Positions 32,201-43,042 of a stretch of DNA of 64,000 bases are shown here, piece by piece. Position numbers and translations under genes: made by a program. Position 1 is the stretch's first letter. Each line of letters begins with the position of its first letter. The notes under the pieces were generated by a model. That model did no database searches. It was not told the DNA's origin and worked only from the letters and a program-made list of their open reading frames with translations. This DNA comes from Entophlyctis helioformis (taxonomy: Eukaryota; Chytridiomycota; Chytridiomycetes; Chytridiales; Chytriomycetaceae), in contig JAHLKH010000019.1 in NCBI GenBank assembly GCA_025526915.1, positions 142,076-206,075 of the forward strand, given 5' to 3'.

Positions 32201-35200
32201 CTTTGTGAGCACCAAGCGCCGCTTCACGCCAGACATACAGCCGCACTACATCTACTCGCCGCGCGAGCTCACGCGGTGGATCCGCGGTATCTTTGAGATC
32301 ATCTCGCAGGTGGACTTTGTCGCTGTGGACTCTCTGGTCCGCACGTGGGCCCACGAGGGCCTCCGGCTGTACCAGGACCGTCTCGTAGACGAGGACGAGC
32401 GTGCCTGGACCGACGCGGAACTGGACGCCGTTGCAGAGCGCCATTTCCCTGGCATCTCGCTTGACACGTGTCTGCGGCGGCCCATCCTCTACTCCAACTT
32501 CTTGTCCAAGAACTACGTGTCGGTGGACCGCGATGAGCTGCGCGACTTTGTCAAGGCGCGGCTCCAGGTGTTTTACGAGGAGGAGCTCGACATTCCGCTG
32601 GTGCTGTTTGACAAGGCGCTGGACCATATCCTGCGCATTGACCGTGTGCTGAGACAGCCGCAGGGCCACATGCTCATGATTGGATTATCTGGCTCAGGCA
32701 AGACGACGCTCACGCGGTTTGTCGCGTGGATCAACGGCATCACGGTGTTCCAGGCCAACATGCACAACCGCTACACGGCATCGGACTTTGACGACGACCT
32801 CCGCACGATCCTGCGGCGGTCCGGCTGCAAGGGCGAGAAGATTTGCTTTATTCTCGACGACGGCAACGTGCGCGACTCGGCGTTCCTGGAGCGCATGAAC
32901 ACGCTGCTCGCCAATGCCGAGGTGCCGGGGCTCTTTGACGGCGACGAGTTTACGTCGCTGATGTCTGCGTGCAAGGAGGCGTCGTTGCGCGATGGGCAGA
33001 CGCTCGAGTCCCACGACGAGCTGTACACGTGGTTCCGACGCCAGATCCAGCGCAACCTCCATGTCGTGTTCACGATGAACCCGCCTGGGGGCGAGCTTGC
33101 CAACAAGGCTGCCACGTCGCCTGCGCTCTTTAACCGGTGTGTGCTCGACTGGTACGGCGACTGGGACCTGCAGGCGCTGTTCCAGGTCGGCCAAGAGTTT
33201 ACCCACACGCTTGATCTGGACGACTACGGGTTCGTTGCGCCGGCCAAGCACATCCCCGTGCTTCGCGACCTCGAGTACCCGCTGTCGTTCCGGTCGACGG
33301 TCCTGGATGTGTTTGTGTACGTGCACCAGTCTGTGCACCGCCTCAATGAGCGGCTCCGACTTCGCCAAGGTGCCGTCATCTACGTCACGCCGCGCCAGTA
33401 CCTTGACTTTGTTGCCAGCTTTGTGAACACGTACCGCGAGAAGCGGTTCCAGCTGGAGGAGCGGCAGCGGCATCTGATTGTTGGTCTGGATCGTCTGCGC
33501 GACACGGTGGTGCAGGTCGAGCAGCTGCGGTCGTCGCTTGCGACCAAGCGGTTTGAGCTCGAGAAGAAGACCGAGCAGGCCAACGAGAAGCTGGAGAAGA
33601 TGATCGAGGACCAGCAAGAGGCCGAGAGCAAGCGCACGGCGTCGATGCATATCCAGACAGCGCTGTCCCAGCAGAACCTGGAGATTGAGGAGCGGCGCAA
33701 GGTGGTGGTTGCGGATCTCAAGCAGGCCGAGCCGGCCGTGCTTGAGGCACAACAGAGCGTCAGCAACATCAAGAAGCAGCACCTGACCGAGATCCGTGCC
33801 ATGGGCAACCCACCGTCGGCAGTCAAGATGGCAGTCGAGTCTGTGTGCATCCTGCTTGGCCACAAGGTGGACTCGTGGAAGACGGTGCAGGCGGTGCTCC
33901 GCCGCGACGACTTTATTGCCAACATTGTCAACTACGACACCAGCAAGCTGTCGCGGCGTGTGCGCGACGAGATTGCCGCAACGTACCTGGGCGACTCCAA
34001 CTTTACGTACGAGGTCGTCAACCGCGCGTCCAAGGCCTGCGGCCCGCTTGTGCAGTGGGTCATTGCTCAGGTGGCGTATGCAGACATTCTGGAGCGTGTG
34101 GGGCCGCTGCGCGAGGAAGTGCGCCAGCTCGAGACGTCTGCGCAGGAGACGTCCAACAAGGCCGTGCAGATCAACCAGATGATCAGGGATCTCGAAGAGA
34201 GCATTGGCGTGTACAAGGACGAGTATGCCGTGCTCATTAGCGAGACGCAGACGCTCAAGCGCGAGATGGAGCTTGTCAAGGACCGCGTCGACCGCAGCGT
34301 GCGTGTGCTGGACAACCTGTCGTCCGAGCGAGTGCGGTGGGAAGAGTCGCGCGAGTCGTTTGGCCTGCAGATGGAGACGCTGGTGGGCGACGTGCTGCTC
34401 GCGTCGGCGTTCCTGGCATACGCGGGATACTACGACCAGAAGGACCGCCGGCACCTGCTCACCGCGTGGAAGGCGTATCTGGACTCTGCGGGCGTGCGCT
34501 GCAACACGAGCCTGTCGCTGCCCGAGTACCTCACACGACCGAAGAGCGGTCTGGGTGGCTCGCCAACTCGCTGCCGTCCGACAACCTGTGTCTGGAAAAC
34601 GCCGTCACGCTCAAGCGGTGCCAGCGGTACCCGCTCGTCATCGACCCGTCTGGCCAGGCGCTTGCGTTCCTGGCCAAGGAGTACCGCACGCGCAACATCA
34701 CCGTCACGAGCTTCCGCGACAACGCGTTCCTCAAGACGGTCGAGAGTGCACTGCGCTTTGGCAACCCGGTGCTCATCCAGGACGTGGAGGACTTTGATCC
34801 GGTCATCAACTCGATCCTCAACAAGGAGCTGCGCCGGTCCGGCGGCCGCACGCTCTGCCGCCTGGGCAACAAGGAGATTGACTTTTCGCCGTCGTTCACC
34901 ATGTTCCTGTCGACACGCAACCCCGCGCTCGCCTTCTCGCCCGACATCTCGAGCCGCGTGACGTTTGTCAACTTTACGGTCACGCCGGCGTCGCTCCAGC
35001 TGCAGTGTCTCGACCATCTCTTGAAGGCCGAGCGGCCGGACGTGGACGCCAAGCGGCAAGACCTTGTCCGCATGCAAGGCGAGTTCCAGCTGCGGCTGCA
35101 CCATCTCGAAAAGGCGCTCCTGTCTGCGCTCAACGAGTCCAAGGGCAACATCCTGGACGACGACCATGTCATTAGCACGCTCGAGGTGCTCAAGCAGGAG

Positions 35201-37960
35201 GCGTCCGAGATCACGGCCAAGGCGCTCGAGACGACCACCTCAAGCACGACGTGGACGCGGTCACGTCGCTGTACACGCCGCTCGCCGACTCGTGCTCGTC
35301 CATCTACTTTGCCATGGAGCAGCTCAGCTCGCTGGCGCCGCTCTACCAGTTCTCGCTCGACTTTTTCTTTGAGATCTTTGACCGCGTCATCAAGGCCAAC
35401 CCCAACCTCGCGCGCGAGACCAACAAGGCGGTGCGGCTCGAGATCCTCGAGTCGGACATGTTCAAAACGGCGTTCCAGCGGGTGTCGCGGTCGCTGCGCC
35501 AAGACGATATCCTCGTGTTTGGTGTGCTCATTGCGCAGATCAAGCTGCGCGACACGCCTGCTGAGCCCCTGAGCAGGATGTCGAGTTTCTGCTGGGCGGC
35601 GGCGACGGGCTGCGTGGCGTCGAAGGATCGCCCACCGAGGCTGTTCTGGGCAAGGATGCCGCGCGCCGGCTGTCTGAGCTGTACCGGCTCCGCGCGTTTG
35701 GCGGGCTCCAAGACGCTGTGCTCGCAGACGCGGACACGTGGCAGTCGCTGCTCGCGGATCCGCGGCCGGAAGAAAAGATGCCCGTGTGCTGGAAGAGCCT
35801 GCACAACGGGTCCGAGCCGGCCGTGGCGGCGTTCTACCGGCTGCTGGTCATCAAGTGCCTGCGGCCCGACCGCATCCTTGAGGCGCTGGGCCTGTTCATC
35901 CAGGTCGTGTTTGCCGGAGCGTTCCCGACGTTCTCGACCGACGACAAGCTTGCACGCGTGATCGAGGAGACGCGCGGCGTGGTACCCATCATCCTGTGCT
36001 CGGACCCTGGCTACGACACCGGCTCCCGTGTCGAGGCGCTTGCCGAACAGAACAGCCAGAAGCTCGTGTCTGTGGCCCTGGGCTCGGCAGAAGGGTTCCA
36101 GCAGGCCGACTCGGCAATCGGTGCTGCCCTGCGCACCGGCACGTGGGTGCTCCTCAAGAACGCGCACCTGTCGTTGTCGTGGCTGTCGCAGCTCGAGAAG
36201 CGTCTGCGCGCCATCAAGCCCAATGCCTCTGCTGGGGTTGGAAGCGGCGGTGCTGGTGGCCAGGCGAATGCGGGCGGCACGACGACCCTCAGACTGTTCC
36301 TGACGCTCGAGATCTCAGCCAACCTGCCCGTGAACCTGCTGCGTCTGTCGCGCAACCTCGTGTTTGAGCCGCCTGCAGGTATCAAGGCCAGCATGACCGA
36401 ATCGCTCGGCAGCATCCCGCGATCGCTTGCCACGACCGGCCGCTCGAAAAGACGCGGCTGCTCTTCATGCTGGCGTGGCTCCACGCGCTCATTCTCGAGC
36501 GGCTGCGGTACCTCCCTGTCGGCTGGACCAAGTCGTACGACTTTAACGACTCGGACTTTGACATGGCCGCGCACCTCATCCACGTCTGGCTTGTGCAAGT
36601 CTCTGGCGGCCGCGCCAACGTGCCTGCAGCGTCGATCCCATGGTCAGCGCTGCGCGCGCTGATCTCGCAGTCGGTGTACGGCGGCAAGATTGACGTTGTG
36701 GGCGACCAGCAGACGCTCGATGTGCTCGTCGCCGAGACGTTTACGCCGGCAGTCTTTGAGCGGGATTTCGCGCTCGTGAACACGCTCGCCACAGACGGCG
36801 AGGGCGGCGACCGGGTCGTGGCGCCAGAGGGCATCCGCGTCGAGCAGTTTGTCCAGTGGGTCGAGACGCTCAAGGACACGCTGCCGCCGTCGTGGATCGG
36901 CCTGCCCGCGCAGTCGGACCTGCTGCTCAAGCAGACCAAGGCGGGTGCGCTGCTGGGCAAGCTGCGGCGCATCCGCGAGCGGCTGGATGATGCCCAGGAG
37001 GCGGCCGATGTCGCCAAGGCGGGCCGCTCCAACTGGATGGGCATGCTGCGCGAGTCTGTCGACAAGTGGCTGGCTTCTCTTCCCGAGGTGCGTGTCTGGT
37101 CTACGTGTCTGCGTGTCTGCGTGTCTGCGTGTCTGCGTGTCTCGTGTCTGCGTGTCTGCGTGTGTGGGCTTGCTGCTGACAACTCTTGCCATGCATGGAC
37201 GCGACGACAGACTGTGCCGCCCATGGCAGCCGACGACACGGACCCGCTGCTCCGGTTCTTCCAGGCCGAGCGCACAACACGGTGCACCTGCTCACCACGA
37301 TCCGCGCGGAGCTCCACGGCCTGCTGCGCATCATGGCGGGCGACGAGCAGCACACCAACACGACGCGGTCGCTGCTCTCTGTGCTGCGGCGTGGCGACGT
37401 GCCGCGCCACTGGGCCGCCCACACGGTGCCGGCCGCCTTCTCGACCAACCAGTTCATCGACGATCTGGGCAAGCGTCTCGGCCAGATGGCCGCATCGCGG
37501 CAACCGGCGGCCGGTCGGACGTGTGGCTCGGCGGGCTGTTCTTCCCCGAGGCGTACATCACCGCCACGCGGCAGTCGGCGGCCAAGACCACGGGCGTCTC
37601 GCTCGAGAGCCTTGAGCTGACGATCCGTCTGTCGTCGTCGTCACAGACGTCGCCATCATCGCAGCCGGCGGGCCACGCGTTTGCCATCTCGGGCCTCAAG
37701 CTCGAGGGTGCGCGCTGGGCCGCCGATGCTGGCCGCCTCGACCTCGTGCCTGACCTTGTTCGAGCGCCTTGCCCACGCTCCAGCTGGTGTGGACCAACAC
37801 GGCCGGCACGCCCACCACAGCCTCGGCATCAACGTCGGCATCGGTCTCGGTCCCCGTGTACCTCAACTCGGACCGCCGGCAGATCCTGTTCCATGTGTCG
37901 GTGCCCGACGACCGCTCGTCGCTCATCACCAAACGCGGTGTTGCCATGACAGCGCTCTGA
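23222..37960 (+). CDS. DYN1: Cytoplasmic dynein 1 heavy chain
   Basis: This is the minus-end-directed microtubule motor for nuclear migration, spindle positioning and vesicle transport. Exons are 23222-23972, 24096-27407, 27506-37087 and 37211-37960 (introns 123, 98 and 123 bp), giving about 4,700 residues. The tail ([33 protein letters not shown]) and linker are of the cytoplasmic, not axonemal, type. P-loops are AAA1 [15 protein letters not shown] (near 29565), AAA2 GPSGSGKT (30482), AAA3 [12 protein letters not shown] (31663) and AAA4 [16 protein letters not shown] (32680). The stalk coiled coils and microtubule-binding domain lie at about 33440-34330. AAA5, AAA6 and the C-terminal domain follow ([11 protein letters not shown]), ending [11 protein letters not shown] run of about 13 Gln lies between AAA2 and AAA3. 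Frame breaks without splice signals lie near 28916, 30220, 30340, 30895, 31410, 34550, 35235, 35565, 36435, 37265, 37500 and 37755. Protein conservation continues through each, so they are probably consensus errors. Confidence 0.95.
31006..31046 (+). repeat. Poly-Gln (CAG/CAA) run inside dynein
   Basis: About 13 consecutive Gln codons, mixed CAG and CAA, lie in the variable loop between AAA2 and AAA3 of the dynein motor ring. The open frame continues on both sides, so it is translated. Confidence 0.8.
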
Positions 37961-38156
37961 GCTCCTCTCCCACTCCCCTTCTCCCTCTCTTCTGCTGCTT
38001 CTTTCACACTCTCACTTCTTGCTTAAATACACGGCAATATGGCAGGGGTCGCTGGTGTATTGGCTCGTTGGTTGGTTGGTGTCTGGCGATGCGGCCTGGG
38101 ATTCCACTCGCCGACAATCCAACAACGCCACGGCCGTGTGCAGAATGCGTGCCAGA
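37961..38156. other. Short convergent intergenic region DYN1/PRM15
   Basis: About 196 bp between converging stops. A pyrimidine-rich CTCCTCTCCCACTCCC tract follows the dynein stop, and TTGGTTGGTTGG repeats lie near 38063. No gene seen. Confidence 0.5.
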
Positions 38157-40635
38157 TCAGGCGGTGCGGCCAAGGTTAAACTCGGTCGGCCGCAAGCAGA
38201 TGTCGATCATCGAGTCGACGACGGCCTGCAGGTCGCGCTTGGCGGCGTCGAGCGTCGATGCGCGCAGCTCGGTGTAGTACTTGATTTTCGGCTCAGTGCC
38301 CGATGTCCGCAGTGTCATTAGTGCGCCGTTCTCGAGCCTGATGCGCGCACGTGCGTAGGAGACATGGCGTGGCGTGGAGTGAGTACGAGACAGAGTCACG
38401 CTATCAAAACGACAAACGCGAGCAAGACGAGCAGCGCGGATGGACGTACTCGAGAGTGAGCATCTGGGCCGACGACGACACGGGCAGCGTCGGCTTATGG
38501 TCGGCCTCGGCCGTGTCGTAGCCGATCGTCAGGTCGCGCACCCACGTGACCTTGGAGCCGCCAATCGTCTCGGGGTACTTGAGGGCGTGGGGGAACGCCG
38601 ATCCAGCCGCCGCCGGCGAGCGCGTTTTGCCGTACCGGATGTCGTCAAAGATGGCATTGATGAGCGGCTGCTCGTGGCAGATAAAGTAGCCGTTGTTGGA
38701 CGTGAAGTAGCCGTATCTGTGCAAGCAGCAGCAAACATCCAACAGCATCGTGTACGTGTGGGTTAGCATGGTGAGTCGATACTCCCTCTGCTTGCTCCAA
38801 CTCGACAGAACAGAGCCTGCATGACGAGGTGTCGCAGACGCACTTTTCATAGAGCGACATGAGGTGGCCGTGGAGGGTCTTGCCCTGGCCGGCAAGATGG
38901 TTGGCCCACTCGCCAACAACTGCAAGCGCACTGACACCGTCCTTGTCGCGGACAGCGTCGCCAACCATGAACCCAATCGCCTCCTCGTACGCAAACACGA
39001 CATTGTATCCGGCCGCCTCGAGGTCGATGGCGCGGTTACCCAGCCACTTGAATCCTGTGAGCGTCTCGACAAAGTGGAACCCTTCCTGCTTGGCCATCTG
39101 CTTGAGCATGTGGAGGGACACGGTCGTCGTGAGCATGGCAAGCGGACGCGTGTCGGCAGCGCCACCAGCCTCTTGCTTGCGACGCATGGTTTCGAGCACG
39201 AAGCTGGCAATAATGACACCAATCTCGTTGCCGTTGAAGATGTGCCACGATCCGTTGGGCAGCTTCTCGGCGATGGCGAGCCGGTCGGCGTCGGGGTCGT
39301 TGGCGAAGATGACCGTGGCGCCGTGCTCGTCGGCGCACTTCATTGCGAGCGCCAGAGCACCCTTGCCTTCCTCGGGGTTGGGGTACGCGACGGTGGGGAA
39401 GTCGGGGTCTGGCTGGACCTGCTCAGGCGTCTGCACAAACGGCTCGAGGCCAAACGTCTTGAATGCTCTGACGGCCGCGTTCAGGCCAATGCCGTGCATG
39501 GCGGTGTAGCAGAACTTGACGTTTGACTTGGAGTTGGTCTCGCTGGACGGGCATGCAGAGTGTCAGATGCCAGAAGAATCCAAGGCGCTGGCTGGCTGGC
39601 GGAGACGAGACGCGCGGGGCTTACCGGTAGATGGACTGCTTGAGCAGAGCAGCGTAGTATGCATCGCGGATATCCTTGAGCGGGTCAGAGACGAGCGGGC
39701 TCGTGTTGACGAGGTCGTAGTCCCAGGTCCAGGGGATCAGGTTCTGCTCGATGCGCTCGGCAATGTTCTTGTCGTGGGGGCTGATGATCTGGCAGCCGTT
39801 GCCGGCATACAGCTTGTAGCCGTTGTCCTGCTTGGGGTTGTGGCTGGCGGTGATCATGATGCCGCAGCCAGCATTGAGGGTGGTTGTTCCAAAGGGCACC
39901 AGCGGCGTGTGCACCAGGTCGTTGTAGTAGTAGACGCGCACGCCCTTTGAGGCAAAGACGGCCGCCGTCAGCCTGGACGCCAATCAATCGGTCGTGTGAG
40001 CAAACGGCTGTGGTCGCGGTGATGGCCAGCAGCGACACAAGACACAAGGCGATCAGGTGACGTGCACAGAGAGGCATGCGAGCGTGTGTGTATGCGAGTG
40101 TGTGTGTGCAGAGGGACGCACTTGGCAAAGGCCTCTGAGTTGTGACGGTGGTCGTGGCCGACGACGACGCCGCGGGTCTTGAAGTCGGGCACGGTGTCGA
40201 GGTAGTAGGCGCAGACGCCCTGATGTGCGATGGACGGCATGCGAGCGTGCGTGAGACAAGGCAGGCAGGCATGCATGCGTGAGACAGAGCGACGCAGCGA
40301 CGCACCTGCGAGGCCTGGATGACGGTGAGCTCGTTCATGCGGGAGAAGCCGGCGCCCATCTCGGCGCGCAGACCTGGCGGGCGAGCGAGCGAGAGCCAGC
40401 GTGAGACAGCGTGTGTCGGCATTCAGCGTGAGACATCATTCAGCGCAGCGCAGCGCAACGCACCGGCCGTGCCAAACGAGAGGCGCGAGGCCACGAGGGG
40501 CCGCAGACGGTCGACGTCGGCCGCGTCGAGCAGGCGCTGGATGGCGTCGCGCGTGGCGGCGTTGCGGTCGAGGGCGACGTACTCGCGGGCAGCGGCGAGC
40601 ACGGCGTCGCCGGTTGGTGCAGAGGCGGCGGCCAT
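38157..40635 (-). CDS. PRM15: Phosphopentomutase / phosphoglucomutase (PGM2/Prm15 family)
   Basis: The enzyme interconverts ribose-1-phosphate and ribose-5-phosphate (and, weaker, glucose phosphates), linking nucleoside salvage to the pentose phosphate pathway. Seven exons on the minus strand (40635-40464, 40373-40306, 40219-40122, 39972-39625, 39542-38844, 38716-38450, 38337-38157) join in phase to exactly 610 residues, matching the human enzyme's 612. The N-terminal SFGTAGLRAEMG, the phosphoserine loop MITASHNPKQDNGYK (about residue 155), the metal loop NDPDADR (about residue 312), sugar-binding YEEAIGF and the C-terminal phosphate site RTSGTEPKIK are all present. There are no frame breaks and all introns are GT-AG. 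It is divergent from ARPC5 (81 bp between starts). Confidence 0.95.
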
Positions 40636-40716
40636 TGTCTTGGCGTGAACTGAACGGAGAGTTGGCGGTTTGCGAGTTGTCGGGCAAGATCCCTTTAGGC
40701 AGACAAGCAGACAGAC
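40636..40716. promoter_or_regulatory. 81-bp divergent promoter PRM15/ARPC5
   Basis: Start codons at 40635 (minus) and 40717 (plus) bound an 81-bp spacer with no further gene. No clear TATA box is seen. The ARPC5 start is preceded by an AGACAAGCAGACAGAC stretch. Confidence 0.55.
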
Positions 40717-41522
40717 ATGGCGCACCGCAGAACCGACGTGGACGTGGACGACGAGGACGCCTTTGTCGACGACGACCAGGCGGCCGGCCCCGCCCTGCAC
40801 GAGCTGGAGGCGGCGCTGGCAGCCAAGACGGCGGGCGTGCGCTCGGCGCTGTCGCGGTGCGTTGCGTTGCGTTGCGTGTGGTAGTGGTGGCCGTGGTGGC
40901 CATGACGCTGCTGGTGGCAAGGCCAGGGTTGGACGGCGCCGGCTGCACACACACACATAGAGACAGGCGCACACAGACACACAGACACACACACAGACAG
41001 CCGCATAGAGCCACTGACGCCTGCGCTGCCCGTGCACAGCGGCGGCATCGCAGCGGCCCTCCAGCTTGCCCTCGACCAGCCCCCGACCGGCGGCCGCGAC
41101 GTCGAGCCACTCAAGGTGCGTTGATGCAGCAGTTGCTGTTGGTGCAGCAGCTGGTGCAGCAGCTTGTGCTATTGTAGCTGTTGTGATGGTGGTGGTGCCC
41201 GTGCTGTGGCTGCCTGGTACTGTAAGCGCGGCTGCGCTGACCCGCGGCTGGATCGGCCGTCTGGCTGGCTGGCTGCACGTCAACACACAGGAACGCGCCA
41301 CGCAGCTCGTCGTCGAGGCACTTGCAGCCGCCCGCCCGTCCGACATTGCCGCCATCGTCGGCCAGCTGCCGCCGCAGCTCGTCGACACGCTCATGAAGTA
41401 CCTGTACCGCGCCATGGCCTCGCCCGACGTGTTCTCGTCGGCCCTGCTGCTCTCGTGGCACGAAAAGGTGCGCGTACTGCCCGCTCTCTTCTGCCTGCTG
41501 CATGCTGCATGCCACTTGGCCA

Positions 41523-41556
<34 letters not shown>

Positions 41557-41680
41557 ACACACACACACACACAACACACTCACGATCGATCCGTCGACCG
41601 GTCGCGCTGGCTGCCAGGTCTACGAGGTCGGCGGCGTCGGCTCCGTGGTTCGCGTGCTCACAGACAGGCGCTCGGTCTAG
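40717..41680 (+). CDS. ARPC5: Arp2/3 complex subunit 5 (p16)
   Basis: This small structural subunit of the actin-nucleating Arp2/3 complex bridges Arp2 to ARPC1 and ARPC4. Four exons (40717-40856, 41040-41115, 41291-41467, 41618-41680) give 151 residues, the same length as the human protein, with all GT-AG junctions in phase. The N-terminal RRTDVDVDDEDAFVDDD matches the conserved acidic start. It is followed by an ALQLALDQPP helix, LVDTLMKYLYRAMASP, LLLSWHEK and the ending VGGVGSVVRVLTDRRSV. The third intron carries a long CA microsatellite. The gene ends 162 bp from the stop of DPB4, convergent. Confidence 0.96.
41523..41580. repeat. (CA)n microsatellite in ARPC5 intron 3
   Basis: Nearly pure CA dinucleotide repeat with two interruptions, wholly inside the intron at 41468-41617. 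Confidence 0.95.
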
Positions 41681-41842
41681 CCTCGCTGTTGCGCAATACA
41701 TTCCATCCATCTGTCCATTGGCATCTTTCCTTCTAGGCTTTCTCTTGACATATTCCCTTGACATAATCCTGTGGCATATTCCCTTGGCATCTGTCCAGTA
41801 CAGCCCTTCATTTGCATCCTGCCACATCCAGACGCAGCCTGC

Positions 41843-42475
41843 CTAGTCGCGCTCTGACGCGGGCTCGTCGTCCTCGTTCATGCCCGATCCCACGTCGCTG
41901 TCGTCGCCCCTGCCGCCCGTCCGCAGCTTCTTGGCCTCTGCCGCGTGCCCGCCCACCGACTCGCCTGCAGCCTGCGCCGTCTTGCCGTTGGGCTTCCGCT
42001 TCTGTGGCACAACCACGTCGGTATCGCCCAGCGCGTCGTCGCGATCAACCTCCATGTCGCTTGCATCGGCTTGCTCGTCGGCATCGCCCTGCTCGTCGGC
42101 GTCGCCATCGTCCGGTGCCCCGCCAACAGCAGCTTGCTCTCTGCCCCGCTGCTTGGCCTGCTGCCTCTGTCGGTTCAGGGCCTGGTGGGCTGTCCAGTGC
42201 CCGCGCGTTCGATCAGCACAATGCCCGCTAGCGTCGTCATCTGCGCAGCGATCCAAGCATGCATGCATGCGTGTATCTGCGCACCTGCCACCTTGGCCTT
42301 GACCTGGTCGAGCAGGATCTCCTCCAGCTCGACCAGCTCGAGCGCCTTGTACACATCCGCCAGACCAAGCGTCTTGCGGCCGGCCTTTTTGGCCGCGTCG
42401 TTGGCTCTGTCCAGCGGCACAGGCGTCGCACGGGTCAGCCAGCACTCTGCCTGCCTGCGACACTCGGGCATGCAA

Positions 42476-42541
<66 letters not shown>

Positions 42542-42994
42542 CCACGCACACAGCAGACGTACGTTGACGACAGGTAGTTGATGAACACGATGCACGCCTT
42601 GCTGAGCGCTGACCGCGAGTCCTTGTGGATCTGCGTGCACGACGGAATCTGCGCCGTTCGAGCCAGCCAGCCAGCCAGTCGGTCAGTCGGTCAGCCGGTC
42701 AGCCAGCCAGCCTATCGGTCAGTCTGCACCACCACCACCTGCACAACCACCCGCAGCACTCACGGCCTCCTTGATGACTCGGGTCAGCACCGTGCGCGGC
42801 AGCTCAAAGTCCTCGATGGACGAGCCGCTGCCCGGTGCTGCTGCTGTGGCTGCCATGCCGAGCACGCTCGCACTGACGGCCCCGCCTGCAGCACCAGCAG
42901 CACCAGCAGCTCCTGCAGCTCCTGCAGCTCCTGCAGCTCCTGCAGCTCCTGCAAGTGCGTCCGCCCCGTGTGCTGCGTCCTCCATGTCGGCCAT
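41843..42994 (-). CDS. DPB4: DNA polymerase epsilon histone-fold subunit (Dpb4/POLE3)
   Basis: Dpb4 forms a histone-fold dimer with Dpb3 in DNA polymerase epsilon and, in many species, in the ISW2/CHRAC remodeller. Exons on minus are 42994-42764, 42648-42563, 42406-42285 and 42240-41843, all GT-AG and in phase, giving 278 residues. The histone fold reads FELPRTVLTRVIKEA, IHKDSRSALSKACIVFINYL, then AKKAGRKTLGLADVYKALEL and ELEEILLDQVKAKV, followed by ALNRQRQQAKQRG and a long acidic tail (DADEQGDADEQADASD) as in POLE3. The first 45 residues contain an Ala-Gly-Ala tract made by a 9-bp CAGCTCCTG repeat, unusual for the family. A second ATG at 42985 would shorten it by 3 residues. Confidence 0.93.
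42476..42543. repeat. (GCAC)n tetranucleotide repeat in DPB4 intron 2
   Basis: About 16 copies of CGCA/GCAC in two blocks within the intron at 42407-42562. Non-coding. Confidence 0.9.
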
Positions 42995-43042
42995 TTCCAC
43001 TTTGCCGTCGATCGGACAACGTTGCGCAAATTCCAACTCGGC
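42995..43042. promoter_or_regulatory. 48-bp divergent spacer DPB4/ABC transporter
   Basis: Start codons at 42994 (minus) and 43043 (plus) face away from each other across 48 bp. Transcription start sites must overlap or the UTRs be tiny, unless the transporter starts further downstream. Confidence 0.5.

Noticed and set aside
42476..42543. Regular short repeats resembling a CRISPR array
   Set aside because: They are simple GCAC and CA repeats inside introns with no spacers, in a eukaryotic genome.
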